From contig OZ238266.1 in the NCBI GenBank assembly GCA_965178655.1, forward strand, positions 1,612,001 to 1,676,000: a stretch of DNA of 64,000 nt, in the 5' to 3' direction. The notes below the pieces were generated by a model. The model ran no database searches, had not been told where the DNA came from, and was given only the letters and a program-made list of their open reading frames with translations. The stretch comes from GCA-2733415 sp965178655 (GTDB lineage: Bacteria; Bacteroidota; Bacteroidia; Flavobacteriales; Flavobacteriaceae). The position numbers and the translations under genes are program-made. Shown here piece by piece: positions 8,713 through 17,740 of this stretch (the first letter of the stretch is position 1; each line of letters opens with the position of its first letter).

Positions 8713-9597
8713 ATGGAACACAGAGCAGGTTTTGTAAATATTATTGGAAATCCAAACGTTGGTAAGTCAACACTAATGAATGCGTTTATTGGTGAAAAAC
8801 TATCTATAATCACCTCTAAGGCACAAACCACAAGGCATCGTATTTTGGGTATTGTAAATGGCGATGATTTTCAGGTAGTATTATCAGATACGCCAGGAAT
8901 TATAAAACCCGCATATGAATTGCAAGCCTCAATGATGGACTTTGTTAAGTCTGCATTTGAAGATGCCGATGTGCTAATTTATATGGTAGAAATTGGAGAA
9001 AAGAGCTTAAAAGACGAAGCCTTTTTCAATAAAATTGCCCATTCAAAAATTCCTGTAATATTACTGCTAAATAAAATTGATGTTTCTAATCAAGAAACAT
9101 TAGAAGAGCAAGTACAGTTTTGGGCAACAAAAGTGCCTACGGCTGAAATATATCCAATATCTGCTTTAGAAAACTTTAATGTACCTGAAGTGTTTGAGCG
9201 TATTGTAGAATTATTGCCAGTATCGCCAGCATATTATCCAAAAGACCAATTAACCGATAAGCCAGAACGCTTTTTTGTAAACGAGTGTATTCGTGAAAAA
9301 ATACTATTGCATTATAAAAAAGAAATTCCATACGCTGTTGAGGTAACAACGGAAGAGTTTTTTGAAGATGATGATATCATCCGAATGCGATCTATAATAA
9401 TGGTAGAACGCGAAACGCAAAAAGGAATTATCATAGGGCATAAAGGTGCCGCATTAAAACGTGTAGGTGTAGAGGCACGAAAAGATTTAGAAAAATTTTT
9501 CGGAAAGCAAGTACATCTTGAGCTGTATGTAAAAGTGAATAAAAACTGGCGCTCAGATGCAAGGCAGTTAAAACGATTTGGATACAATAATAAATAA
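8713..9597 (+). CDS. era: GTPase Era
   Basis: Essential GTPase that binds the 3' end of 16S rRNA during 30S subunit assembly. The 294 residues show G1 GNPNVGKST (residues 12-20), G3 DTPG, G4 NKID, and a C-terminal KH RNA-binding domain with GHKGAALKRVG and the ending KVNKNWR. Length is normal. It is followed 26 bases later by the related GTPase der in the same direction, so the two ribosome-assembly GTPases probably share a transcript. Identification is secure. Confidence 0.97.
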   Translation: MEHRAGFVNIIGNPNVGKSTLMNAFIGEKLSIITSKAQTTRHRILGIVNGDDFQVVLSDTPGIIKPAYELQASMMDFVKSAFEDADVLIYMVEIGEKSLKDEAFFNKIAHSKIPVILLLNKIDVSNQETLEEQVQFWATKVPTAEIYPISALENFNVPEVFERIVELLPVSPAYYPKDQLTDKPERFFVNECIREKILLHYKKEIPYAVEVTTEEFFEDDDIIRMRSIIMVERETQKGIIIGHKGAALKRVGVEARKDLEKFFGKQVHLELYVKVNKNWRSDARQLKRFGYNNK

Positions 9598-9623
9598 GAA
9601 ACCTTAGTAAAGGCCATAAGAAT

Positions 9624-10928
9624 ATGAGTAATATAGTAGCAATTGTCGGACGACCAAATGTTGGTAAATCAACCTTATTTAATAGACTAATTCAAAAACG
9701 TGAAGCCATAATAGATTCTGTTAGTGGCGTAACTCGCGACCGCCATTATGGAAAATCGGACTGGAACGGAAAAGAATTTTCGGTAATTGATACAGGTGGA
9801 TATGTACTTGGAAGTGATGATGTTTTTGAGGCCGAAATTGATAAGCAAGTAGAACTTGCAATTGATGAGGCAGATGCCATTATTTTTATGGTAGATGTAG
9901 AGTCTGGTATTACCGGGATGGATGAAGATGTTGCAAAACTATTACGCCGTGTAAACAAACCTGTACTTTTAGTAGTTAATAAAGTAGACGCAGGAAACCG
10001 ATTAAACGATGCTGCGGAATTTTATGGCTTAGGCTTAGGAGATTTTTTTCCAATAGCAAGTATTAGTGGTAGTGGAACAGGTGAGTTGTTAGATGCTTTA
10101 GTTGAAGCGCTTCCAGAAGTTGAAGAGGAAGAAGAAACCACTCTGCCGCGTTTTGCCGTTGTTGGACGTCCAAACGCAGGAAAATCATCGTTTATTAATG
10201 CCTTAATTGGTGAAGAACGTTACATTGTTACAGATATTGCCGGTACAACACGTGATTCGATAGATACAAAATACAATCGTTTTGGTTTTGAATTTAACCT
10301 TATAGATACAGCAGGAATTAGACGAAAAGCAAAAGTAAAAGAAGATTTAGAATTTTACTCGGTAATGCGTTCTGTACGTGCTATTGAATTTAGTGATGTT
10401 TGTTTAGTTGTTGTTGATGCCACTCGTGATTTTGACTCACAAGTACAAAATATATTCTGGTTGGCTGTAAAAAACAGTAAAGGCGTAGTGATTTTGGTAA
10501 ACAAATGGGATTTAGTAAACAAAGACACTAAAACAGCAAAAGCTTACGAAGCACACATACGCGAACAAATTCAACCATTTACCGATGTGCCAATTGTATT
10601 TATGTCGACCATTACAAAACAACGTATTTTTAAAGCCATTGAAACAGCTGTTGAAGTATTTCAGAACCGAAGTAAGAAAATACAAACAAGTAAGTTTAAT
10701 GAAACCATGTTGCCAATTATTGAGCGCACCTCACCACCGGCATACAAAGGAAAATTCATTAAGATTAAATACTGTATGCAATTGCCTACAAAAACACCAC
10801 AGTTTGTGTTTTTCTGTAACCTACCACAGTATATTAGAGATGGATACAAACGTTTCTTAGAAAACAAATTGCGAGAGCATTATGGGTTTTCAGGAGTGCC
10901 AATTAAAATGTATTTTAGAAAAAAATAA
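9624..10928 (+). CDS. der: ribosome-assembly GTPase Der (EngA)
   Basis: Double-domain GTPase acting in 50S subunit maturation. The 434 residues contain two complete G domains: the first with GRPNVGKST at residues 9-17 and DTGG, the second with GRPNAGKSS at about 177-185, DTAG and NKWD. A C-terminal KH-like domain follows and ends in GVPIKMYFRKK, typical of the family. Length is normal. It lies directly behind era. Confidence 0.97.
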   Translation: MSNIVAIVGRPNVGKSTLFNRLIQKREAIIDSVSGVTRDRHYGKSDWNGKEFSVIDTGGYVLGSDDVFEAEIDKQVELAIDEADAIIFMVDVESGITGMDEDVAKLLRRVNKPVLLVVNKVDAGNRLNDAAEFYGLGLGDFFPIASISGSGTGELLDALVEALPEVEEEEETTLPRFAVVGRPNAGKSSFINALIGEERYIVTDIAGTTRDSIDTKYNRFGFEFNLIDTAGIRRKAKVKEDLEFYSVMRSVRAIEFSDVCLVVVDATRDFDSQVQNIFWLAVKNSKGVVILVNKWDLVNKDTKTAKAYEAHIREQIQPFTDVPIVFMSTITKQRIFKAIETAVEVFQNRSKKIQTSKFNETMLPIIERTSPPAYKGKFIKIKYCMQLPTKTPQFVFFCNLPQYIRDGYKRFLENKLREHYGFSGVPIKMYFRKK

Positions 10929-11124
10929 TAAAAAAGCCAAAAGAGAATTAGCGAACAGGTAAAAGTGTTAGCCGGTCTTTATTATTATATTTGAAAAGGT
11001 GATGTTATTACCAAGCCTAAAAGTTGGAATCACATCATAAAAAACATGTCTTTGCAAGAAGTGAGGTCATCACATTATCTCAAACATGAGAGTATTGTTT
11101 TAATAATAAAAATAAGTACGCAAT

Positions 11125-11265
11125 ATGGCTATAAAAGAAGAAATATTCTTACAAAGAATTGAACGGTTGGAGAAAAAAATTAAAAAGTACAAACGAGAGC
11201 GCTATGTTGGAGCTGTGATAGTACTACTGTTAATAGCTATTGAGTTGTATAATAATTTCGGCTAA
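11125..11265 (+). CDS. 46-residue coiled-coil/single-span membrane peptide
   Basis: A short open frame starting ATG GCT ATA AAA. The product has a charged amphipathic helix rich in E, K and R (residues about 4-26, with heptad-like I/L positions), then one membrane span (GAVIVLLLIAIELY, about 29-42) and the tail NNFG. A TATATTTG element (10986-10993) lies upstream and would leave a leader of about 125 bases. I do not recognise a family. The clean helix-plus-span layout and the isolated position between der and merR favour a real gene, but homologues would be needed to be sure. Confidence 0.45.
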   Translation: MAIKEEIFLQRIERLEKKIKKYKRERYVGAVIVLLLIAIELYNNFG

Positions 11266-11305
11266 ATAAAGCAATATTGTTTCAGGCCTAAGAAAAGGGA
11301 AAGGG

Positions 11306-11638
11306 TTAATCCAATTGTTCCTTAAATTTTAGCAACTCATTTTTAACATGTGTTAGTTTTTCAATAATTTCAAGCGAGTCTAAAGGTTTTTTTCGGGACT
11401 CTTTCAGGTGTATTTTAGCGCCATCAAGCGTATAGCCTTTATCTTTTACTAGGTAATGTATTTGCTGGAGGTTTTTAATGTCTTCAGGCGTAAATTTACG
11501 ATCTCCTTTAGCGTTTTTTTTAGGCTGTAAAACATCAAATTCTTTTTCCCAAAATCTAATTAGCGATGTGTTTACGCCAAAAGCCTTAGCTACTTCGCCA
11601 ATTTTATAATATCGTTTTTCAGGAAGATGATGCTGCAT
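11306..11638 (-). CDS. MerR-family transcriptional regulator
   Basis: A 110-residue DNA-binding protein with a MerR-type winged helix-turn-helix near the N-terminus (YYKIGEVAKAFGVNTSLIRF, then WEKEF). It continues into a short helical region and lacks a long effector domain or a cysteine metal site. Its ATG overlaps the stop codon of the upstream M23 peptidase gene (TAATG), so the two are translationally coupled and probably work together. Small MerR proteins paired with an M23 peptidase recur in flavobacteria; the target genes are unknown. Confidence 0.85.
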   Translation of the reverse strand: MQHHLPEKRYYKIGEVAKAFGVNTSLIRFWEKEFDVLQPKKNAKGDRKFTPEDIKNLQQIHYLVKDKGYTLDGAKIHLKESRKKPLDSLEIIEKLTHVKNELLKFKEQLD

Positions 11639-12606
11639 TAATCTAAAGATTGATTTTCTTGTGCTGCCTTTTCAGACATTAAAATGTACTCTTCCGGAGT
11701 TAAATCGCCGTGATAAAAATTTATAGGATTTACTGCGCGTCCGTTTTTGTGTACTTCATAGTGTAAATGCGGTGCAGTAGATAATCCGGAACTTCCAACA
11801 TAGCCAATAATATCACCACGTTTTACACGCCTGCCTCTACGAGTATTGTATTTACGCATGTGTGCATATTTGGTAACATAGCCAAAACCATGATCAATAT
11901 ATACAACCCTTCCAAATCCTGCCGAGTAAGATGCTCTGGTAACTTTTCCATCTCCGGTAGCATATATTGGAGTACCTCTTGGAGCGGTAAAATCCATCCC
12001 ATTATGTTTTTTTCGGTATTTTAAAATAGGGTGCATTCGCATACCATACCCTGAAGCCATTCGTGTTAAATCTTTATTTTGAATAGGTTGTATAGCAGGT
12101 ATGGCTTTTAGTAAAGCTTCTTTGTTTGCTGCCAAAGCTTCTATTTCATCTAAAGAGCGAGATTGTACTTCAATTTCTTTAGTAAGTTTATCAATCTTTT
12201 TAGTAGTACCAATTAGTATATCGGAGTATTTTGTACCCTCTAAGTATTGGTAACGGTTTATGCCTCCAAAACCAGCTTTTCGTTGTGCGGCAGAAATAGG
12301 GTTAGCTTCAAAATGAACGCGATAAATTTGCTCATCCCTGTCAGCAATGTTTTGCATAACTTGTTCTGCAAGTGCTATTCTTTTGTTTAGGTAAGTGTAG
12401 TTTAGTTGTAAGTTTTCGTTTTCACGTTGTAGCATCTTTTCTTTAGGGGAATCTATATAAGTTGCCGTAAGCAAATAGGTTAAGAAACCAAATAAAGCAG
12501 TAGTTGCTATAAAAACAATACCAAAGGCAAAAGCATGTCTTTTTTTACGAATAACCTTTTTGTAAGAAAGGGTTTCTGAATCATAATAATATTTTACTTT
12601 AGCCAT
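11638..12606 (-). CDS. M23-family membrane-anchored peptidase
   Basis: Zinc endopeptidase or divisome/cell-wall factor of the LytM/M23 class acting in the periplasm. The 322 residues have a basic N-terminus, one membrane anchor (about 24-48), a coiled-coil stretch with ENENLQLNYTYLNKRI near 60-80, then the M23 domain with ligand motifs HNGMDF and HLHYEV. Both zinc-ligand motifs are present, so it should be catalytically competent. It is divergent from alaS and overlaps merR by one base (TAATG). A TATATTTG element on the minus strand (12659-12652) could serve as its promoter. Confidence 0.92.
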   Translation of the reverse strand: MAKVKYYYDSETLSYKKVIRKKRHAFAFGIVFIATTALFGFLTYLLTATYIDSPKEKMLQRENENLQLNYTYLNKRIALAEQVMQNIADRDEQIYRVHFEANPISAAQRKAGFGGINRYQYLEGTKYSDILIGTTKKIDKLTKEIEVQSRSLDEIEALAANKEALLKAIPAIQPIQNKDLTRMASGYGMRMHPILKYRKKHNGMDFTAPRGTPIYATGDGKVTRASYSAGFGRVVYIDHGFGYVTKYAHMRKYNTRRGRRVKRGDIIGYVGSSGLSTAPHLHYEVHKNGRAVNPINFYHGDLTPEEYILMSEKAAQENQSLD

Positions 12607-12620
12607 AAGTTAAAAAGTGC

Positions 12621-12628
12621 TATTTTTG
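12621..12628 (+). promoter_or_regulatory. possible alaS -7 element
   Basis: TATTTTTG matches TAnnTTTG, 85 bases before alaS, with TTT but not TTG at the right distance upstream. A minus-strand TATATTTG (12659-12652) in the same gap could serve the divergent M23 gene. Confidence 0.4.
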
Positions 12629-12713
12629 TGCGTTTAAAGGAAAACGTTACGCAAATATAAAAATTGTTTTGCAATAAAAATAGTAGTGTAACATAAGCTT
12701 AATATAATTACCG

Positions 12714-15326
12714 ATGAAATCTCAAGACATACGATCTACATTTTTAAATTTTTTTGAATCTAAAACGCACAAAATAGTACCCTCGGCACCAATGGTGCTA
12801 CGTGATGATCCTACTTTAATGTTTGTTAATGCAGGAATGGTTCCGTTTAAAGAATTTTTCTTGGGGCAAAAAAAAGTGGTGAATAGTCGTGTTGCAGATT
12901 CTCAAAAATGTTTGCGCGTTTCAGGGAAGCACAATGATTTAGAAGAGGTGGGAAAAGATACTTACCACCATACCATGTTTGAAATGCTAGGAAACTGGAG
13001 TTTTGGCGACTATTTTAAAGAAGAAGCTATAGCATGGGCTTGGGAGTTGCTTACTGAAGTGTATAAAATTGATAAAGATATTTTATATGTCACCATTTTT
13101 GAAGGTGATGAAAAAGAAGGTCTGGCAAAAGATACTGAAGCATATAATATTTGGAAAAAATATATTGCAGAAGACCGCATTTTATTAGGTAATAAAAAAG
13201 ATAATTTTTGGGAAATGGGTGCGCAAGGCCCTTGCGGACCATGTTCTGAAATTCACGTAGATATTCGTTCTGCTGAAGACAAAGAAAAAGTATCAGGGGC
13301 ATCATTAGTAAATCTAGACCATCCGCATGTTGTTGAGGTGTGGAATTTGGTATTTATGCAATACAACCGTAAAGCAAACGGAAACTTAGAAAATTTACCC
13401 GCAACACATATCGATACAGGAATGGGGTTTGAGCGTTTGTGTATGGTACTTCAAAACGTACAATCTAATTATGATACTGATGTGTTTACGCCTTTAATTC
13501 AGAAAATTGTAAATATCACAGGTGTTGCTTACGAAAAAGATGAAGAAACCGATATCGCTATTCGAGTTATAGCAGATCATGTGCGTGCGGTAGCCTTTGC
13601 TATTGCTGACGGACAATTGCCAAGTAATACGGGGGCAGGATACGTAATTCGTAGAATTTTACGCCGTGCCATACGATACGGATTTACCTTTTTAAATAAA
13701 AAAGAGGCTTTTATACACCAACTGGTAGAAACACTTTGTGCTGAAATGGGTAATGCATTCCCGGAGTTAAACACTCAAAAAACATTGATTTATAATGTTA
13801 TAAAAGAAGAGGAGCAATCATTCTTAAAAACCTTAGAACAAGGTTTATTATTGTTAGAAAATATAACTGCTAATACTGTAGACACGGTAATTTCAGGACG
13901 AAAAGTATTTGAATTAAAAGATACTTATGGGTTTCCGGAAGATTTAACAGCATTAATCTTATCAGAAAAAGGATTAGAATACGATAAAGAAGCTTATAAA
14001 ACAGCACTAAAAGAACAACAAAATAGAGGAAGAGAAGCTACTGCAATTGAAACTGATGATTGGAAAATTCTTTCGGAATCTACAGACGAAGAGTTTGTAG
14101 GGTATGATACTTTAGAAACTAGCTCAAAAATTGTTAGATACAGAAAAGTAACCTCTAAAAAAGACGGAGAACAATATCAGATAGTATTAAATACAACTCC
14201 ATTTTATCCAGAAGGTGGCGGACAAGTAGGTGATAAAGGACAGATTTTAACTGCCGAAGGTGAAGTTATACCGGTACTTTCTACTAAAAAAGAGAACAAT
14301 TTAATTGTCCATTTTACAAAAAAACTACCTGCCAATACAACAGCAGTACTTACAGCAAAAGTAAATGCAGAAAAGCGTCAGGCATCAGCAAGTAACCACT
14401 CTGCTACGCATTTGTTGCATGAAGCGCTAAGAACTGTTTTAGGAACACATGTAGCACAAAAAGGATCTATGGTAAATGCTGATTATTTACGATTTGATTT
14501 TTCTCACTTTTCAAAAGTTACTCCAGAAGAGTTACAACAAGTTAGCGATATTGTAAACACAAAAATAAATGCTCAAATACCTTTAGTTGAACGTAGAAAC
14601 ATCCCTTTTCAGCAAGCAATAGATGAAGGTGCCATGGCATTGTTTGGTGAGAAATATGGCGATAATGTTCGCGCAATAAAATTTGAAAGCTCAATGGAAT
14701 TATGTGGGGGAACTCATGTAAAAAACACGAGCGATATTTGGCATTTTGTACTAAAATCAGAAGGAGCAGTTGCTTCGGGTGTTCGTCGTATAGAAGCCAT
14801 AACAGGCGCTGTTGCAAAAGAATACTTTACAGAACAAGCGGCTAGTTTTTCAGCTGTAAAATTGGCGCTTAAAAACACCAAATCGCCATTAAAAGCAATT
14901 GTCACTTTACAAGATGAAAATACAATGCTTAAAAAGCAAGTGGAGCAGTTGTTAAAAGAGAAAGCAGGTGGTTTAAAAGATAGCTTAAAGCAAGAAATTA
15001 CAACAGTTAATGGTGTAAACTTTTTAGCAAAACAAATTGATTTAGATGCTAAAGGAATTAAAGATTTAGCCCATGAATTAGGAGGTGAATTAGATAACTT
15101 GTTTTTGTTTTTTGGAGCAGAAAATCAAGGAAAAGCAACATTAACATGCTATATTTCTAAAAAATTAGCCGCAGATAAAAACTTACATGCGGGTACCATT
15201 GTTCGTGAATTAGGAAAGCACATTAATGGTGGCGGTGGCGGACAACCATTTTTTGCCACTGCAGGTGGTAAGAATCCAGCAGGTATAAATGCTGCTTTAG
15301 AAGCTGTAAAAAGTTATATTTCATAA
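12714..15326 (+). CDS. alaS: alanyl-tRNA synthetase
   Basis: Class II synthetase for tRNA-Ala. The 870 residues hold the catalytic domain at the N-terminus (FVNAGMVPFK, GKHNDLEEVG), the editing domain with zinc ligands NHSATHLLH and CGGTH at about 660-670, and a C-terminal DHHA1 domain ending in the glycine-rich GGGGGQPFFATAGGK. Length is normal for bacteria. It is followed after nine bases by a GSCFA-domain gene on the same strand and is divergent from the M23 peptidase. Confidence 0.97.
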   Translation: MKSQDIRSTFLNFFESKTHKIVPSAPMVLRDDPTLMFVNAGMVPFKEFFLGQKKVVNSRVADSQKCLRVSGKHNDLEEVGKDTYHHTMFEMLGNWSFGDYFKEEAIAWAWELLTEVYKIDKDILYVTIFEGDEKEGLAKDTEAYNIWKKYIAEDRILLGNKKDNFWEMGAQGPCGPCSEIHVDIRSAEDKEKVSGASLVNLDHPHVVEVWNLVFMQYNRKANGNLENLPATHIDTGMGFERLCMVLQNVQSNYDTDVFTPLIQKIVNITGVAYEKDEETDIAIRVIADHVRAVAFAIADGQLPSNTGAGYVIRRILRRAIRYGFTFLNKKEAFIHQLVETLCAEMGNAFPELNTQKTLIYNVIKEEEQSFLKTLEQGLLLLENITANTVDTVISGRKVFELKDTYGFPEDLTALILSEKGLEYDKEAYKTALKEQQNRGREATAIETDDWKILSESTDEEFVGYDTLETSSKIVRYRKVTSKKDGEQYQIVLNTTPFYPEGGGQVGDKGQILTAEGEVIPVLSTKKENNLIVHFTKKLPANTTAVLTAKVNAEKRQASASNHSATHLLHEALRTVLGTHVAQKGSMVNADYLRFDFSHFSKVTPEELQQVSDIVNTKINAQIPLVERRNIPFQQAIDEGAMALFGEKYGDNVRAIKFESSMELCGGTHVKNTSDIWHFVLKSEGAVASGVRRIEAITGAVAKEYFTEQAASFSAVKLALKNTKSPLKAIVTLQDENTMLKKQVEQLLKEKAGGLKDSLKQEITTVNGVNFLAKQIDLDAKGIKDLAHELGGELDNLFLFFGAENQGKATLTCYISKKLAADKNLHAGTIVRELGKHINGGGGGQPFFATAGGKNPAGINAALEAVKSYIS

Positions 15327-15335
15327 TCATAGGTT

Positions 15336-16301
15336 ATGGAGCATAACTTTAGAACGCAAATACCCATAGAAAAACTAACGACTGTGGAAGTAGATAAAAT
15401 AAGTTATGCGTCAAAAACACTGTTACTAGGGTCTTGTTTCTCGGAGAATATTGGTCAAAAATTTAAGTATCATAAATTTCAAGCAGTAGATAATCCGCTT
15501 GGAATATTATTTCACCCTAAAGCAATTGAGGTTTTTTTAAAACGTGTTGTTTTACAACAATTATATACAGAAGCCGATTTAGGTTACCACAACGAACAGT
15601 ATTATTGTTTTGAAACGCATTCTTCTTGTAGTAGTGCTGATAAAGCAGAAATGCTTCAGGCGTTAAATACGAAAATAGCCGAAACATATTTGTTTTTAAG
15701 TACAGCGTCTCACTTGTGTATTACTCTCGGAACCGCATGGGTATATACACATAAAGCAACAGAGAAAACAGTGGCAAATTGTCATAAAATCCCTCAAAAA
15801 GAATTTAAAAAACAGTTGTTATCGGTTTCCGAAATAACAGCAAGTATTCAGGCTATAGAAAAAGCGGTTAAAGATGTAAATCCGTCATGTAATTTTATAT
15901 ATACAGTATCTCCTGTACGTCATTTAAAAGATGGGTTTGTAGAAAACCAACAAAGTAAAGCGCATTTAATAGCCGCTGTGCATGAGGTGGTTTCTAAGCA
16001 AGAACAATCTTCATACTTCCCGTCTTATGAAATAATGATGGACGATCTTCGAGATTATCGTTTTTATAAAACCGATATGCTACACCCAAATCAAATGGCA
16101 ATAGACTATATATGGGATGTGTTTAAAAGTATTTGGGTACATGAAACCGCAACACCTACAATGGCGCGTGTTTCTGAAATTCAAAAAGGGCTAGCACATA
16201 AGCCATTTAATCCCAGTTCAGCACAGCATCAATTGTTTTTAAAAGCACTTGCTAAAAAACAAGACAGGTTAGTTGAGGTGTTTCCTTTTATGAGATTTTA
16301 A
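15336..16301 (+). CDS. GSCFA-domain (SGNH-like hydrolase) protein
   Basis: A 321-residue protein of the GSCFA family, named for the motif seen here as LLLGSCFSENIG near residues 31-42. A later DMLHPNQMAIDYIW carries the Asp-x-x-His pair expected of an SGNH-type esterase fold. The family occurs widely in Bacteroidota and its substrate is not established. No signal peptide is evident, so it should act in the cytoplasm. It follows alaS after nine bases and may share its transcript. The stretch after it (16302-16594) holds no gene. Confidence 0.8.
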   Translation: MEHNFRTQIPIEKLTTVEVDKISYASKTLLLGSCFSENIGQKFKYHKFQAVDNPLGILFHPKAIEVFLKRVVLQQLYTEADLGYHNEQYYCFETHSSCSSADKAEMLQALNTKIAETYLFLSTASHLCITLGTAWVYTHKATEKTVANCHKIPQKEFKKQLLSVSEITASIQAIEKAVKDVNPSCNFIYTVSPVRHLKDGFVENQQSKAHLIAAVHEVVSKQEQSSYFPSYEIMMDDLRDYRFYKTDMLHPNQMAIDYIWDVFKSIWVHETATPTMARVSEIQKGLAHKPFNPSSAQHQLFLKALAKKQDRLVEVFPFMRF

Positions 16302-16447
16302 AATTAGTAATATCTGACTGAAATTATAGAATACTTTAAATACGCAGTTTAAACGTTTTTTTAATAGGGTATTTTGTTTTTATGCAGCAATGTACAATTG
16401 TTTTAAAACAACAGGTTTACTTCTAGATATACCGTTTATTTACAGCA

Positions 16448-16483
16448 AAGTCTTTGTTCTAATTTCTAACAGCGTAGCGGTCT
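16448..16483 (+). repeat. 36-base direct repeat, left copy (flanks tetR module)
   Basis: This segment, AAGTCTTTGTTCT...AGCGGTCT, matches 30 of 36 bases of 17573-17608 in the same orientation. The two copies bracket the tetR and monooxygenase-like genes. Confidence 0.6.
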
Positions 16484-16558
16484 AACATCTTTTATTGGGC
16501 AACAATGGTTTAAAAAGTCTGTCTATATAGCTGTTAACGATAATGTTTGTATAAAATT

Positions 16559-16573
16559 CGTTACATTGTAACG
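16559..16573 (+). promoter_or_regulatory. perfect palindrome upstream of tetR (possible operator)
   Basis: CGTTACA-T-TGTAACG is a perfect 7+1+7 inverted repeat ending 21 bases before the tetR ATG. That position suits autoregulation. Its sequence differs from the ACTAAC-N4-GTTAGT palindromes ahead of paaE and E2. Confidence 0.5.
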
Positions 16574-16594
16574 CTTAATAACGCAAAACCAGCA

Positions 16595-17164
16595 ATGAAA
16601 AAAGAAACCCGAAAGCAAGAAATCATAAAAGCTGCCGCACTATTGTTTAAAGAAAAAGGATATAGCGCTGTAACCATGCGCGATATAGCACAGCATTTAG
16701 GGATTAAAGCAGCAAGTTTATACAATCATATTAAGGCCAAACAAGAGATACTAACTAGTATAATAGTATCATTAGCCGAAGAGTTTACTGCAGAAATGGA
16801 TCAGATTATTGCTGCAGATGCTACAAATACCGAAAAACTAGAATTAATTATAGCGCTTCATGTAGCCATCACTACAAATAACCCTAATGGTATGGCAACA
16901 TTGAATGCAGATTGGATGCATTTAGAAGAAAAAATGGAACATTATTTAACCCTGAGAACCAATTATGAGCAAAATTTTAAAAGCGTAATAACGGCAGGAA
17001 TTAAAAATAATGAAATTAAAGCAGTTGACAGCAAAATAGTAACCCTATCAATTTTAGCAACACTACGCTCATTATATTTATGGCTTCCAGAAAGCGAACA
17101 TAAAAATCAAGATACATTAACGGCAAGCTTAAGCGAAGTATTGCTAAAAGGCGTATGTTACTAA
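16595..17164 (+). CDS. TetR-family regulator, probable repressor of the PAA genes (PaaR-like)
   Basis: A 189-residue TetR-type repressor. I place the start at the ATG at 16595 (MKKETRKQEI). An in-frame TTG further upstream is unlikely. The N-terminal helix-turn-helix is textbook (KGYSAVTMRDIAQHLGIKA, then SLYNHIKAKQEIL), and the C-terminal two thirds is the variable helical ligand domain. It lies just ahead of the phenylacetate gene cluster. Two identical palindromes there overlap or follow promoters, as expected for TetR operators. I infer, by analogy with PaaR of Thermus, that it senses phenylacetyl-CoA. The link rests on position and operator form only. Confidence 0.8.
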   Translation: MKKETRKQEIIKAAALLFKEKGYSAVTMRDIAQHLGIKAASLYNHIKAKQEILTSIIVSLAEEFTAEMDQIIAADATNTEKLELIIALHVAITTNNPNGMATLNADWMHLEEKMEHYLTLRTNYEQNFKSVITAGIKNNEIKAVDSKIVTLSILATLRSLYLWLPESEHKNQDTLTASLSEVLLKGVCY

Positions 17165-17210
17165 AGAGGTTTAGTTTTAAAATGAAAAGTATAATCAAAA
17201 TAATAGTTGC

Positions 17211-17534
17211 ATGATAGCAAAGACACCAAAACCACCATATTATGCTGTAATTTTTAGTTCGATACAAGTAAAAGACAGTAAGGAATATTCTAAAATGGCG
17301 GATAAAATGATTGTCTTGGCAAAGCAACAAGATGGCTTTATTGGTGTTGAAAGCGCAAAAAACGATATAGGAATAACAGTTTCATATTGGCGAGATTTAG
17401 AGTCAATAAAAAAATGGAAAGAAAATACCGAACATTCCGTAGCAAGAGAAAAAGGAAGAAATGAATGGTATAGTTCTTTTAAAACACGTATATCAAAAGT
17501 GGAACGCGATTATGAATTTGACAGAGAACAGTAG
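17211..17534 (+). CDS. antibiotic biosynthesis monooxygenase (ABM)-like small protein
   Basis: A 107-residue single-domain protein that fits the ABM dimeric alpha/beta-barrel family. It has an opening strand YYAVIFSSIQV, a helix ending MADKMIVLAKQQDGFIGVE, and a second half with SYWRDLESIKKWKENTEH. Members include small cofactor-free oxygenases and heme-degrading enzymes, so the reaction cannot be assigned. It lies 46 bases after tetR in the same direction and before the paa operon. It may be co-transcribed with tetR and act on an aromatic or quinone side product; that is inference from position only. Confidence 0.75.
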   Translation: MIAKTPKPPYYAVIFSSIQVKDSKEYSKMADKMIVLAKQQDGFIGVESAKNDIGITVSYWRDLESIKKWKENTEHSVAREKGRNEWYSSFKTRISKVERDYEFDREQ

Positions 17535-17572
17535 GTGAGTAAAATTTAGATGTAAGTCAGATAGTTAAGATC

Positions 17573-17608
17573 AAGTCTTTATTCTCAGTTCTAATAGCAA
17601 AGCGGTCT
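17573..17608 (+). repeat. 36-base direct repeat, right copy (flanks tetR module)
   Basis: Matches 16448-16483 at 30 of 36 bases, same orientation. It lies just after the ABM-like gene, so the pair encloses that gene and tetR. Confidence 0.6.
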
Positions 17609-17651
17609 TAAATCTAAAATTTAAGAGACACATGTACAATTAAAATAAAAC

Positions 17652-17682
17652 TTGCAAAATCAACTAACAAACGTTAGTTTTG
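17652..17682 (+). promoter_or_regulatory. paaE promoter overlapped by operator
   Basis: TTG (17652-17654), 20 bases, then TAGTTTTG (17675-17682): a complete Bacteroidota promoter 58 bases before paaE. The palindrome at 17662-17679 lies inside it, so a bound repressor would cover the spacer and the -7 element. Confidence 0.75.
17662..17679 (+). promoter_or_regulatory. PAA operator 1 (AACTAAC-N4-GTTAGTT)
   Basis: A perfect 7-base inverted repeat with a 4-base spacer (AAAC). The arms are identical to those of the palindrome at 29880-29897 in front of the E2 gene. Its size and symmetry fit a TetR-family site, and it overlaps the paaE core promoter. Confidence 0.8.
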
Positions 17683-17740
17683 AGGCATAGAAATGAAAAC
17701 AATAATAAGTGATAACCACTTTTAAAAACACTATAAAATA

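Noticed and set aside
16499..16515. Third PAA operator near tetR (CAAC-AATG-GTTT)
   Set aside because: Only the AAC-N4-GTT core matches and the flanking bases differ from both clear operators, so it is probably chance.
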